Positions 22,839-43,342 of a stretch of DNA of 64,000 nucleotides are shown in pieces. Each line of letters begins with the position of its first letter. Position 1 is the first letter of the stretch. Under the pieces are notes generated by a model. That model was given only the letters and a program-made list of their open reading frames with translations, ran no database searches and was not told the DNA's origin. Source of the stretch: Myxocyprinus asiaticus (taxonomy: Eukaryota > Chordata > Actinopteri > Cypriniformes > Catostomidae); contig NC_059373.1 in NCBI RefSeq assembly GCF_019703515.2, forward strand, positions 13,799,281-13,863,280, written 5' to 3'. The position numbers and the translations under genes were made by a program.

Positions 22839-23565
22839 AGATGATAAAAACATTTATGAGCGACTTTAAAAATACAAGTCCAAAGTCACTTGTATTAAGC
22901 AGACATGGCAACACTGATTTTCCAGGCTCACATATAGGCCATTGTACATGTTGCCCTGCCCCCTGCCCAAACTGGGCAAATCCATCCCCCATCTTTCTAT
23001 GTGAAGAGGGGGATGAATGTGTTTTTTGTGGAGGCGGTAAGGGCTGCTCAGCACAAAGCACTCTGGCAAAACTTCAAACTGCAACCTCCGTTTGGCAAGG
23101 CCTCAGTAAAATTCCTCTGCTGACAGAAAAAGAGATATGGAGGCAGAAAATGGAGACGTTCAAAAAAATATCCAACTTTGCAGTGTGTTTTTAAATTATG
23201 ATGCATTGCAGCTCATTTAAAAATATAACAATGTTTCAATGTATTCAGATTCCAGCAAACAAAATGTGCACACAGGGCTATAAACTCAGTTAACTATAAA
23301 ATTATATACTCAAACCTGGCTGGATCTGTTGATTGAAAATGTGTGCCTAAAACAAGTTGCCAGCTCGAGATTGTCTTACTATTGCTCATTCTTGGGACTA
23401 GTGATTTCTAAACAGACATAATAAACTTTGGTGCGTTATTCATCCTGCACCATTTGTGCTATGCCTCAAATACATCAAATTGTGTGACTTGTTGTGGAGA
23501 GAAGTGCTTTTGCTTTTCTAAGTGATCAGATTAACAATTTTCACCTGGCGACTGATAAAACATTT
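22839..23565. other. Unassigned sequence with a small GC-richer patch
   Basis: Position 22930-23060 is GC-richer (CCCTGCCCCCTGCCC). An open plus-strand frame at 22841-23194 contains several Cys residues but no domain I recognise. No splice or promoter evidence supports it. Confidence 0.3.
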
Positions 23566-23569
23566 GAAG

Positions 23570-23700
23570 AAATCCCATAGACTTACATTAGTGAAGGAGG
23601 GACATGAGCCATATCTAGGGACCACAAAAACATTTGACCTGGATCATCAAGTAACCAGCAAGGCCCTACAACATAGCAACCATACATAAATTTCCGTAAC
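23570..23700 (+). repeat. Dispersed repeat (partner at 13470-13640)
   Basis: CCATAGACTTACATTAGTGA, CATATCTAGGGACCA and AGTAACCAGCAAGGCCC match the 13.5 kb copy in order and strand. Confidence 0.55.
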
Positions 23701-24385
23701 TAAAAAATTGAAGGACTGGCAACTAAGAAAGATATGTGTCAACTGAAAGCACATCTAAGACCAGATTAATACATCATATCAGAACTGTCTGCTTGTGTTA
23801 ATTAAATCAAACTGATTAAAAGCAGTCAAGCCTAAGACGTCAATTTAGATAAAGGAACACTCTCTGATCTGAGGCTCATATGTATCCCATTTGAAAAGGG
23901 GGTTGCAAGTTAATGCACCCATATGCATGCACAGATTTCATCTCCTCCTGCCCTCATCCCCTCACACATTCAGATAAGAAACAGATCCTCTCTACTCCTC
24001 CAAGGCTGATTCACTGATAAGTAATCTTTAGATTTGATTTCACATAGACACATAAAGAGGTTCAGTGCCTGCATCACACACCCCAGAGTGGAAATGAAGG
24101 ACAAGCAGTAGAGACAAGAAACCCAGTTTGACCCAGTTAAACAACTGAAGTTCAGCTTCAGAAAATACATCAAGCTAATAGGCATATTAAAACTGCATAG
24201 TGGCTATAGTTTGCAATACAAAGAAAAGCTGATTCTCAGGTCCTATTTCACACCATATCAAGAGAAAGGAATTTAACTTTGCTTTAAGAAAATGAAGCCT
24301 ATTTATGACTCTCCCCATTCTCAATACCTTATAGAAAAAAGTGGAATGTGAGAAAAATTAACATTTATAGTACTGCCTACTGTTC
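23701..24385. other. Unassigned sequence
   Basis: No exon, RNA gene or element recognised. Confidence 0.35.
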
Positions 24386-25240
24386 TAAAAGGAATAGTTC
24401 ATCCACAAATGAAAATTCTCATCATTTACCCCTCATGCCATCCCAGATGTGATTGACTTCTGCAGAACACAAAAGATTTTTTAGAAGAATATTTAAGCTC
24501 ATCAGTGCAAGTGAATAGTGACCAAGACTTTGAAGCTCCAAAAAGCAGCATAAATAAGACTCCAGTGGTTTAATTAGTGTCTTCTGAAGCAATCCAATTG
24601 GTTCTGAGTGAGAACAAACCAAAATTGATTTTTTTTTTTTTTTTTTTACTGTACATCTTACTGTTGCAGTCTCCATCTTGCTGAGTGACTCCAGCCAGGT
24701 CTCCTTAGCAAACGAATTGGCCCGGTTGCTAGGGAGGTTAGAGTCACATGGGGTAATCTCCTCGAGGTCGCGATTAGTGGTTCTCGCTCTCAGTGGGGCG
24801 CGTGGTAAATTTTGCATGGATTGCGGAGAGTAGCATGAGCCTCCACATGCGGAGTCTCTGGTGTCATGCACAGTGAGCCACGTGATAAGATGCACGGACT
24901 GTCTCAGAAGCGGAGGCAACTGAGACTTGAAAACCACCACCCGGATAGAGGGGAGTAACCGCACCACCACGAGGACCTACTAAGTAGTGGGAATTGGGCA
25001 TTCCAAATTGGAGAGAAAAAGGGGACAGATAAAAAAAATAAATAAAAAAAAAATCACTGGAGTCTTATGGATTATTTTTATGCTGCCTTTATGGCCTTTT
25101 TGGAGCTTCAAAGTTTTGGTCAGCTTTCACTTGCACTGATGAGCAGAAATATTCTTATAAAAAAAAAAAAAAATTGTGTTCTGTAGAAGAAAGTCATTCA
25201 CATCTGGGATGGCATGAGGGTGAGTAAATGAGTTTTTTTT
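24386..25240. mobile_element. Palindromic MITE, family 1, split by a SINE
   Basis: The left half starts AAAAGGAATAGTTCATCCAC and the right half ends CATCTGGGATGGCATGAGGG, then TGAGTAAATGA. The left motif TGAAGCTCCAAAAAGCAGCA (24532) mirrors TTTTTGGAGCTTCAAAG (25099). Between the halves lies a SINE (24682-25050). The final terminal bases are replaced by a T-run. Confidence 0.8.
24682..25050 (+). mobile_element. tRNA-derived SINE, copy 2 (5'-truncated)
   Basis: The body starts at CTGAGTGACTCCAGCCAGGT, continues through AGTGGGGCGCGTGGTAAATT and CACCACCCGGATAGAGGGGA, and ends with TGGGCATTCCAAATTGGAGA plus an A-rich tail. The tRNA-like head with box A and box B is missing. It is closer to the family body than copy 1 and lies inside the family-1 MITE. 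Confidence 0.8.
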
Positions 25241-25730
25241 TTTTTTTTACATACATAAAAATGTACTACAGTGAAGAAAATTACAAAAATATTGAGGGAA
25301 AAGAAGAGAGAATACATAAGTAAATAAAGAGAACAAAAAGGTAAACAAGAGATTGATCAATACAAAATAAGTACAAATAAAGAACACTAAATATAGATGT
25401 AGCAAATATATAGATATAGTTTAAAAAGAGGGTAACAGTGAACAAAGATCAATAAATATGTATATATTATTTTTAGAAACCTGTTGAACAAATACAAAAG
25501 GTATATGGTACGACTTTAGCTAATTAACTTTTCTATATGTATTTTAATGAGTAAATGAGAATTTATTTTGAGGGGGAGGGAAATGTGCTTAATGGTCATA
25601 AAAATACCTCAATGGGGGGGGGGGGTAGTCCTATAAATAAATGCAGTGCATAGACAATGAAATGTGACCCAGACATGTTTTTATAAAATTCATCCAATAA
25701 TCACTTTTTCTTTAGGTATCACTCAAACAC
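25241..25730. other. Unassigned AT-rich sequence downstream of beta-catenin
   Basis: It contains A-rich stretches and a run of Gs at 25615-25626. I see no feature besides the gene's probable downstream polyadenylation element at its upper edge. Confidence 0.4.
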
Positions 25731-25734
25731 AGAG

Positions 25735-26720
25735 AATGGAATAAAAGTATTTTAATGATTAGCCATGTCCTTATCCATGTTCCCAAAATAAGCCGAACAG
25801 GCTAACAATGATGTTGCTTCAATAGAGACTACCTCCAGATAGCACAGAAAAGATTTCGATCTCTGTGTATACATCATAAACCCCCATCTACCCCCACCCC
25901 ATCCCACACCCTTTTTGGAACAATAGTGACATTGAAAACCACTTCTCTTTGCTAACCTTTTAAGCATTTGTAAGAATGCATATAATTTTTTACTCCCAAC
26001 AACCACCATTTTAACAAATGATCATATAAAAAGCTACACATTGTTACACTTTCAGTCAGATTACATAGGAAGTGAGATTAGTGTTGTACACTAGCATGTG
26101 ATAAAGATCCTGAAACCAAATGGAGGCAAGTTCACAACAACTTAACACTATAGAAGACATAAGGAATACAAATTGTCAAAGAAAAAAAAAAAAAAAAGAA
26201 AAAGTTTTAAAACAAAGATAGGGTCAGTACCATGAAAAGGCTGATTTGGGATGAAAAGAGTACAAAAAAAAAAAAAAAAAAAAAGTGTAATAAATGAAAG
26301 GCTAAAAGATTTATAGTTCCATCTTTAAAAGATCCTCTTCATGGGCGCTCATAAGCATCCGTGTCAAAATTCCCTCTGTACTTCCATTTTTCCATCCAGG
26401 GCAAGAAACAAAAGGGGTCAGAGCAGTAAAGAGAGACCGACTTCCATTATTTCCCATTAGAAATATCACTTTTGTCTGTGACAAGTGTGTGTGTGTCAGG
26501 CACTTTCTGAAACACTAGCCCACCCTCTGGCAAACCTTCCACGACTCTTCAAAAATCACAATGCAGATTCATTCAACAATATAGCTGTGGAGAGAAAGTG
26601 GAACATCATTTAACGTACATCCAAGCCATCAACAAACCAGAATGCAGTGAATACATTACGAGTACACCATTTTTGAATCTTTCCTTACCTTCACTACTTT
26701 CATACTGTGTGAGAGTGTGT
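25735..26720 (-). other. Probable 3' UTR of beta-catenin
   Basis: Downstream of the stop at 26721 the minus strand has no coding content and no splice-like junction that I can support. The first canonical-type poly(A) signal is ATTAAA (minus strand of 25751-25756). The following minus-strand sequence CTCTGTGTTTGAGTG (about 25721-25735) is GU-rich, as expected just past a cleavage site. The mRNA would carry two long U-tracts (A-runs at 26180-26200 and 26265-26284 on the plus strand), which are possible binding sites for U-rich-element proteins. The length is about 985 nt. Confidence 0.55.
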
Positions 26721-35116
<8,396 letters not shown>

Positions 35117-35129
<13 letters not shown>

Positions 35130-35166
35130 CGTTGTGTCAACCCCTCAGCCTGAGTGACTTTCAAAC
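35117..35166 (-). CDS. ctnnb1: Beta-catenin exon 2 (start codon)
   Basis: Acceptor TTTCTACAG|GTTTGAAAG precedes 34 nt of 5' UTR, then ATG at 35129-35127 encoding MATQ and the first base of Ser5. The donor is T|GTGAGT. Only 13 coding bases lie here, as in other vertebrate beta-catenin genes. Confidence 0.93.
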
Positions 35167-38150
35167 CTGTAGAAAGAGAATATAAAAACATTTCCAATAA
35201 GGATTAATAAAAATCATCTGTATAAACAAGTCAGTCAAACACAAAGCACAGAACGGGTAAGAAAAAGATTGACTTTCCAAACTCACTGTAACATTTGGCT
35301 ATTCCACTCAGACACCAGCTGTTTTTACAAGCGAGAAAGAGGCTTTAATCTACATTACAGACCCCCAAGGTAGTGTTAACTGTGGGAAACTCCCCTCATT
35401 TAGACTGCGGGGTGTCATGTGAGAAGATGAGGGAGACAGGACGGTGAGTCATCTTGGCAGTGCCAGTAAAAACATGCAGAGGAGTTAGTCAGCTTCACTC
35501 ATCCAAAGCAAAAGAAAACAATGCAGCATAAAGCACCACAAATTAAGTGATTAAAACTAAACAGCCTAAGGACACAAAACCAAATGGAACTTAGTTGCTT
35601 ATTAGGATTTTACCTTCATGAATCAGATTTACTTGTACCACCATTAGAAAAAATAGTCACATTTATAACCCAAGTTACTGACTATTATTCTGAGATAATG
35701 GAGATGGACCAAAATTACAAGGAAAAAAATACATTACGAGAATTCCAACTAAAAATGTTGTCACATTTTTAGGTTGTCAGTTTCTCATAAAGGTAGTATA
35801 ATAGAAATGAGTCTACAAATCACCCAGACTGTGCAGCTATAGTTACTCAAAGCTGAAAATTTAATTTCCATCTGACTTCTTATTTAGGGGGTGGGGGGCT
35901 TCATCAGCAGTTCAGAGCACTGCAACAACAGATGGACACCATAATTAGCAAGCAAATTACCGAAAAACAATGAAATTGCCCTAATATGGTCTCTCAAACA
36001 CACACATGGAATGATTAGCTAGATGAGAGGAAATTGGTGTGCATTTGTGAGTAGGGGCTAAATAACCAGGTAAGCATTTTGCCTTTCACAGGCTAGCATT
36101 CATGCATGGATATTTAAAGGAAAATATTGTGGCAGGCCATTTTACAAAGTGTGTCAGTGTTTCTTCAACTTGTACATTTAGCACTGGATTTCTAGAAAGT
36201 AAAGTCTCATTACAACTTTTCACACTCTCAATTTTATTTTTATTTTGTCTACTGTCAACGTTCAACACATGCATCACAGGAGACATAATTGTATCTCAAA
36301 TGCATGAAAACTCCCACTACAGTGTCACTTCCCCACATCTCAAATTCTGTATCGTGTTGAACAGACATAATGGTGGAAATGACATGACACAGTGCTATTT
36401 CAATAATTATAATAAATAGAAATCATTCACACAATACTGAAATGCTTTATTTCACTGTGTTTAGATTGTCAATATGTAATAATGGGTGTTATTTTAGAAT
36501 TTTATATTGAATATTTAATATCGAAAGTCTAGGACAATGCTAAAACGGAATCTTTACATTAAAAAGGCATTTGGGAAGTACCAAACATAAATGAAGGCCT
36601 GGTAAAGTTTGTTTTAATGAGACATTAATTTATGGAAATAAAAAAAAATGATGAAATCTGCTTGTTTTCATAAAAATCCCCTGGGACATGAAAGTGCCAG
36701 AAGTGGAAGAAACACCCATGTACTTGCTACAGAACATGGAAGAGTCTTGAATATCATAGTGCGGTAATGACCGCCATAAACCTCAGACGCCCGGAATTAT
36801 CTGCGGTCTCACATAGCCTCGGGCTAAGGATGTCAGTTCATGGGGGTAGAGTGCATATTTAGAAGCGTCAAAAGATGCTGCAGCTAAATGAAAGCTTCCA
36901 AACATTCAGAACACCAAATAAGTTTCCCCAATGCTGGGGGTGGATCACAAAACGGTAAAAAAAAAAAAATTCTTGACTACCATTTTCTTCATTTCTAACT
37001 TAAACGCAAGCATTCAAATTCTAAAAAAAAGAAAAAAAAAATGTAAAAATCGTCGTTAATAATATCTTAAAGTTAGGATAACCTCACAGTTGTCTTAAAT
37101 TCTAAAAGGTAAGATGTTTAATGAATTAACTAGGTTGTTTTAAATGTGATGCATTCTATCATGTTGAGTCTGAAGTCGCAATGGGCTGTTTATGTAGAAA
37201 TGTGATTTTAGACCAAAACCCGTTTCTGACTGTTTTGTGATTAATGATATTTTGTTTTTTCCAGCTTTCAAACCATGTAAATATTATCACCAAATTCAAA
37301 CAATAAATGTTGTTTTGAAGCTTCTTAATGTGGTGACCAATCATGCTTATTCAAACGGATGCACTGCATTTAGAGCACTCTCTCCACAATCTTTTGTGTT
37401 CATAGAAACATAACAACAACAACAACAACATCAGTAAGCAGAGACTCTTTTTCTCCCCCTATCCACATCCCTATTGGAGTTGGACGTTCTTACGTTCTTA
37501 CGAACTTCTTATAATTTATCCTAAGAACTTTCTTAATTTCTTAAGAACATTTTCTTGAATCCGGCCCCTGGTTTAAAGCAGACTGGTCAAGTTTTACTTT
37601 CACAGGAAACTGCTCATGGGGCAGCTTAACGGAACCAGTCTTATATAGATGCAAGCTCACAGGCCTGAGGGGACAATTCACAGCACAGCATCTAGGAAGT
37701 GGACAACCTATGAAAACGGAAATCTTGACAGAATCTGGCTTCCTGCTGCATTGGAGAACAACATCGGCTCCCACATCCTGCGGGCCTCAAAAGACCTGAT
37801 ATACGTCACAATATCTGGGTTAAATGCATAGTACGCACTGCAATCAATCACTGCGGAAACGCAACTGCTATGCTCTTTCAACTAATCTACCCATTCAGCA
37901 TAGCCAGTAAGCAATGTCAATGTGGTTAATCTCAGCACAAACACACGTCATCCAAGCGGTGATTTGGCGGTGTTGAAGAGCATCATGCAGCACAGGAGAT
38001 CATTGCAAGACAGTATGTTCACATTTAGGACAAATGTTACATATGCACTCCAGAGCTCTTCTGTTAAATTACGACCCTCAGCAACTAGGTTAAGTGCTGG
38101 TTCTCAGCTGGATGAGCATTCAGGCAGCCTGAGAACAAATGACTGACTGA
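35167..38150. other. Beta-catenin intron 1, proximal part
   Basis: No further exon is evident. It holds an AAC run at 37411-37430 and, at 37487-37560, TTCTTACGTTCTTACGAAC and TTTCTTAAGAAC-like sequence that looks like one end of a DNA transposon. The rest is unassigned. Confidence 0.4.
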
Positions 38151-38151
38151 T

Positions 38152-38710
38152 TTAAAGGAATATTCCAGGTTCAATACAAGTTATGCTCAATTGACAGCAT
38201 TTGTGGCATAATGTTGATTACCAAAAAAGCATCTTTATAAAAAAGCAAAACAAACAAAACAAAACAAAAATCTGGGTTACAGCATGGCACTTACAACCGA
38301 AGTGAATGAGGCCAATCTGCAAACTTTAAAATAATCACAGTTTCAAAGGTATAGCCAAAAAAAGACGTAAACAACGCGTGTTAACATTATTTCAGTGTGA
38401 TAAAAATCGCTAACTAACCTTGTGTAAAATTAGGCTATATCCAATTTTACAACTTTGTTGCCATGGCAATGTAACATCAGCAATTAACAGATGAACGTGT
38501 AAAGCACTTTTAGCCAATATGCTTCTCAATTCTGCCTTTAAACCCTCCAAAAATTGGCCCCATTCAGATCCATTGTAAGTGCCTCACTGTAACCTTGATT
38601 TTAGGCTATTAAAGAGGGACAAGTTGAAATTATTTTTGTGGTAATCAACATTATACCACAGATGCTGTCAATTGAGCTTAACTTGCATGGAACCCAGAAT
38701 ATTCCTTTAA
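38152..38710. mobile_element. Palindromic MITE, family 2, near-complete copy
   Basis: The left end TTAAAGGAATATTCCAGGTT and the right end (CCCAGAATATTCCTTTAA) are inverted repeats. CAATTGACAGCATTTGTGGC on the left pairs with CACAGATGCTGTCAATTGAG on the right. It has no coding capacity. A partial copy lies at 14590. Confidence 0.88.
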
Positions 38711-40981
38711 CAGTTAGACATTAATGCAGAATTTCTGCATCATATATTTGGTACTTCACACTATTCCGAAGTGCTACTGTAACCCATTATATAAAAAAAA
38801 TATTAAAAAAAAACTTGATTTCCAACCTGTGACATTCAGTAAAAGAGCTGCATTCACATGCAGGTAAACACAGGAAGCCTCGTTCATGATAACATCCTGG
38901 TGTGAGCACTGGACGTTCCAGTGTGCATGTATGAGACAAGATATAGTACTTCAAATGCTGGCCTGCAATGAAAGACTCCACTAGCAGGAAGAACAGCACT
39001 GTGAAGCCATGCCAATGTTAATAAATTAGGCTTTTTATGGGTGTATGTGAAGGGAGAGGGTCTGAATCGTGAGCAAACAGACAGCTGTGGTAGTTTATGA
39101 ACTAATGCGTGTGTAGCCCTCCACAGCGGTGAGTCTGACCTGGAATTAATTTACTAGACCGGCTCTTACCACACAAACACTGAGGGTAGTCAGACACAAA
39201 TAATACACAGGTTTTTTCGTGTGGCACTGATTGGCATTCTGTACTGGCTCTCAGGGGGTGGGCGCTTAGACATGTGATTATGGAACATATTTGGAAACGG
39301 AAACTTCAAAGTAAACACGGAAGGCTGCTTGATTAGCACTCTTTAATGGGCTCATTTAAGGTTTACAAGTTGTATCCTGTTAACACAAACAAAGAAGCTG
39401 TTGTTGCATAGGGCCAATGCAAGACAGTTTCTTGATGTGCAAGGGAAGAGGTTTCACAGACCTTTTTCAGAATAGCACCAGATGTAATTTTTGACAGGAA
39501 TGAAATCAAGGCAGTGACAGGACAGACTTCCAGTCTCTTCAATGGGTTGTGCTGGTTAAAGCGTGTTTGTCGTTTTGCTGATTGAAAATAAATAAATTCA
39601 GTAGACCAAAACCTTCGGGGGGGGGGGGGGGATGCATGCCACTGAGAAGACATCCACACTAATCCATTTTAGTTTGAAAACTCCCATTTTCAGTTTCCTA
39701 ACATGATCATTTTCCAAAGTATACAGCAATGGAGAGATTTTTTTTTTTTAAAACTCTTTGGTGGTGGTGGTGGGGGGGGGGAGAGTTCTAGCATGGAGTA
39801 AACATAGCGAAATTAATACTTTTAAGTGAAAACGTATTAGGCCACGCCACAAACTAATCTGCTGAAGTTCAAAACGTCCGTTTTTAGTTTCCAAGAATGT
39901 AGTAATAGAGATTTCTTAATGCTCAGTTTTCAGTAAAGTATATATTAAAAAAAAGGCAGTATTGTGTGGATGAGACATAAACGTAATGAAATCAATACGT
40001 TTTCAATCAAAAACATAGTGGACGTAACCCAAGAGTCTGTTCCAAAACTTAGTGAGCTGCCTCGCTATGTCCTGCTTACATGGCAGCGGTCTTCTACGGC
40101 AGCATCCTACCTGATATAATGCCTAATTAGAGACCTATTTGGAACCCTCTACATAGGCAGCATGGCCGCACATCATTTAAATAGCACTCCTCACGCACAG
40201 CACGCGAAACTCGACTCGCAACTAGCACGAGAGAAATGACACGATCCTCTGAGCATAAATAAATCCAAAAAGCACAGACAATCGTAAGGAATCTATTCCT
40301 TTCGACTCCAGTAGTTAAATTTAATGCCTCCAGGGCTCCAGACCACAACTAAACTTTGCAAGAGGTCACACTGGTGCGATTACAAAGTGAGACTACACTG
40401 GCCCACTCTGATTGTGTGCTGTCGTTTTTTGTTGCGCATGAGAAATGTCAAACAGTAAAAGTTCCAAAAGCGAAATGAAACAGCTCTACCCTGTTCAGTC
40501 AACGCGGCTGAAGGCTCAATGGACAGATAAGCGCAGAGACATGCATTTACACGTGGACCAGTCTCGAGCGGTCAGCCACGCAGATCACAGTGCTCTGAGA
40601 AGCGTGGGCTGGGTGCAGATTCAGCATTGATTGTTTAAAACCTCTATGAAAACCCATAATGTGTTGATGATTAAACTAGTTTAAAATCGTTTTAAGTGGC
40701 CCCAACATTCTAAACAGCACTGAAAAGGAATAAAAGGAGAAATCTGTACCATGAAAAGACAGAAATGGTAAGGCTTTCAATCCACACATCACAGATATTA
40801 AAAAATATTTACCATGAATTTATCAATATCGGGGAAGTGAAGGAATATAATTTAATTTTTGGATGTGTTTTTCTTATGAAAAATGGCTTCATGGTTACTG
40901 TCCATGTAATCATGATTTTACTTTTATCTTTTGTTACTATTATCTAATTGCAAATATCACAGTTAAAACTATGGATACAAT
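38711..40981. other. Beta-catenin intron 1, middle part
   Basis: G-runs occur at 39619-39631 and 39761-39781. AGTCTGTTCCAAAACTTAGT at 40033 resembles a transposon end, but no partner end was found. Coding content is not recognised. Confidence 0.4.
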
Positions 40982-41407
40982 TAGTGGTCGACCAATATGT
41001 CACAGAGGCTGGTAAATAGGCAGATTTATCATTTTTTAATTATCGGACGATACATTTTCCCGTTTGGCCGATTTGTTTTTTTGAGGGCGGTGAGAATCGC
41101 CTCCTTGCATGTGAAGCGACTGAGACATGTAAACGGTACACAGATGTAATTCATGAACCTCACGAAAATCCAGTATTTTCTTCCCGTCGAGCGCTCATCT
41201 AAAATCTTCCTCTGTAGCACGTATTCTATCAGCCAGAATCAAAACTTCAGGATCAAAAGTTCCTCCGATTCACAAATCATGATGGTCAGTGGTCACAATG
41301 ACACAATCCAAGCAGGCGATCCAGGCCGTTTAAACTGTCAGGAGATTGCTGCTTGCATTGGATCAGAGACGGACCACTTCTATTCAAATTAATGGGAGAA
41401 ATTGGAA

Positions 41408-41449
41408 CGCCCAACCAAGAGGCTCTAGCGCCCAACCAAGAGGCTCTAG
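41408..41449. repeat. Two exact 21-bp direct repeats inside the outer hAT element
   Basis: The unit runs 41408-41428 and again 41429-41449 (core CCCAACCAAGAGGCTCTAG), with a partial third (CACCCAAC). Confidence 0.9.
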
Positions 41450-41850
41450 CACCCAACAGTCAACAGATGTAGAAAGGAAGTTCCACCTTACTGGTAAAAA
41501 AGCCAATCACCTTTTAGATACAGACATCGCCTGCCAATCATCTCGAGAACGCGCATGCGCATTTTCTATACAAGCCGGGAAAATTTTGTTTTTTAGCGTA
41601 ATCTGAGGTAAAGCACAATTAATGATTAAAGCATTGTCAAATTTGACTGCTGATTTGAAATACATTCTTCGATTGTAATCCTGACCAACCGTTTTTTAGA
41701 TTTTGGTGTTCCCCCATTCAAGTAGACAGGAGCTGCACTGTTATGACTGGAAATAGTCTCCCAGGAGCTTTCCAAAGATGGCCGACAGTGGACTGACTTG
41801 CTAGAAAGACTTTAGCTTTTTTTTTTGCAATTTTAATGTTTGTTATTAAC

Positions 41851-42896
41851 TAGGGGTGTAACGATCCATCGATCTGGATCAATGCATCGATCCAATGACC
41901 AACGATCCATTGTTATTGATACAATGTGTAAATAGTGTAGACTTTTTTTTTTAAGATGTAACTTCATTTTAATACTCTCATGTCAGCCAAGTCCGTATGC
42001 ATTTCCATCAGGCACTGAAGCAACCTTATTACATTCATTTAACTTTGAGTGCTAAATATGCTTTTCATGTGGGACACGATGTGCGCAGGGTTTTTGAAGC
42101 CAAATTGTGCTCTGCTATCTGTGTGGCGTGCGCACACGTCAACCGGGCTTCTCGCAAAACACGAGCTCCACTGACAATATCCGTGCGAGCGAATCAACCG
42201 GGCACTCCTTAAAATGTGAGCTCTGGTGACAAATGCTCACATAAGCGATTAATTCGGGCTTCCATCAATATCGTTGCGCGGAATCCCATTTAAATTTTAC
42301 ATGAGAATTTGCCATTTTAAAGTACCATGGAGAAGTTCAACCATGTGAAACATCTTGACAACGCCGACATTCTGAACAGCACTAACAAGGGAAAGACAAA
42401 CACCTGCTCAACTCCAACATCAGTTATAAGACTTTACACATCTACACCCTTACTAACATTTATCCCAGTTAACTGTAATGCAAAATTCTGTTACAACTGT
42501 GGAAGTTGTAGCCAAGAAAACCATGGATAGTTGGAAACAAGTCATTAGTATGTAAGTATTTTGAATTGGACTAAACTGAAAAATTTACTGTCGTCAAACA
42601 AGTGATGATCACTTGTGACTTTTTCTTCTATTATTTATCTGTACCTTATTTTGTTGTGGATGTCCCAATGTGTATACAGAGAGCTGAATAAAACAATCAA
42701 ACTACATTTTGGTTGCATCTGAGGGCAAAACAAAATTTAATTGATTGTGTAAAACAGGCACATAATATTGGAATATCGATCGCAGGCCGCTGAATCAAAA
42801 CGTATCGTGCTTTGAATTATCGGCCAATATCGGATCGCAGGCCAAGAGAATCGATTCAAGGTCGTATCGTGATGAAACATCCGATTTACACCCCTA
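41851..42896. mobile_element. hAT-type non-autonomous element (inner of a nested pair)
   Basis: The left end TAGGGGTGTAACGATCCATC and the reverse complement of the right end (TAGGGGTGTAAATCGGATG) are terminal repeats. The flanks TTATTAAC and TTATTTAC form a 7/8 match to an 8-bp target duplication. Internal frames show no transposase. Confidence 0.85.
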
Positions 42897-42966
42897 TTAT
42901 TTACTATATTAAATTGAGTGATATCAGAATATCGGATACCCTGGTTTCAGGATATCGGCATCGGCC

Positions 42967-42998
<32 letters not shown>

Positions 42999-43126
42999 AT
43001 ATCGGTCGACCACTAGATACAATGGAACTTTCCTTCTGTGTAACATCTTTTCTAATGCTCTGATTGTAGAAAAAGGCTTTGTTTGTCTTCAGATGACTCT
43101 GTATTTTAATCAGAAAGATAATTATA

Positions 43127-43342
43127 ATTTTATTTATTTATCACACATATACAGTGAAATTCTTTTTTTTTTCACATATCCCAGCTAAGCTGGGGCCAGA
43201 GTGCTGGGACAGCCATGTTACCGTGCCCCTGGAGCAGATAGGGTCAAGGGCCCAACAGTGGCATCTTGGTGGTGCTGGGGCTTGAACCCCCGACCTTCTG
43301 ATCAGTAACCCAGAGCCTTAACCGCTGAGCCACCACTGCCCC
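43127..43342 (-). mobile_element. tRNA-derived SINE of a second family
   Basis: On the minus strand the head reads GGGGCAGTGGTGGCTCAGCG, then GTTAAGGC (box A region), with box B GGGGGTTCAAGCCCC. The body is followed by GAATTTCACTGTATATGTG and an AAATAAAT tail. This family is widespread in fish from memory. It shares no body with the three SINE copies above. Confidence 0.85.

Larger units (their letters stand above)
40982..43015. mobile_element. hAT-type non-autonomous element with 8-bp target duplication (outer of a nested pair)
   Basis: The ends are TAGTGGTCGACCAATATGTC and, reversed, TAGTGGTCGACCGATATG. GATACAAT flanks both sides exactly (40974-40981 and 43016-43023). No transposase is encoded. 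A second hAT element lies inside at 41851-42896, and a poly-A run sits just inside the right end. It lies in beta-catenin intron 1. Confidence 0.9.

Noticed and set aside
24422..24970. 182-codon minus-strand open frame
   Set aside because: It reads straight through a SINE, a poly-K run from an A/T tract and MITE sequence, with no protein family resemblance.
43138..43342. Separate non-coding RNA gene on the minus strand
   Set aside because: It is a known type of dispersed tRNA-derived SINE with a degenerate tail.
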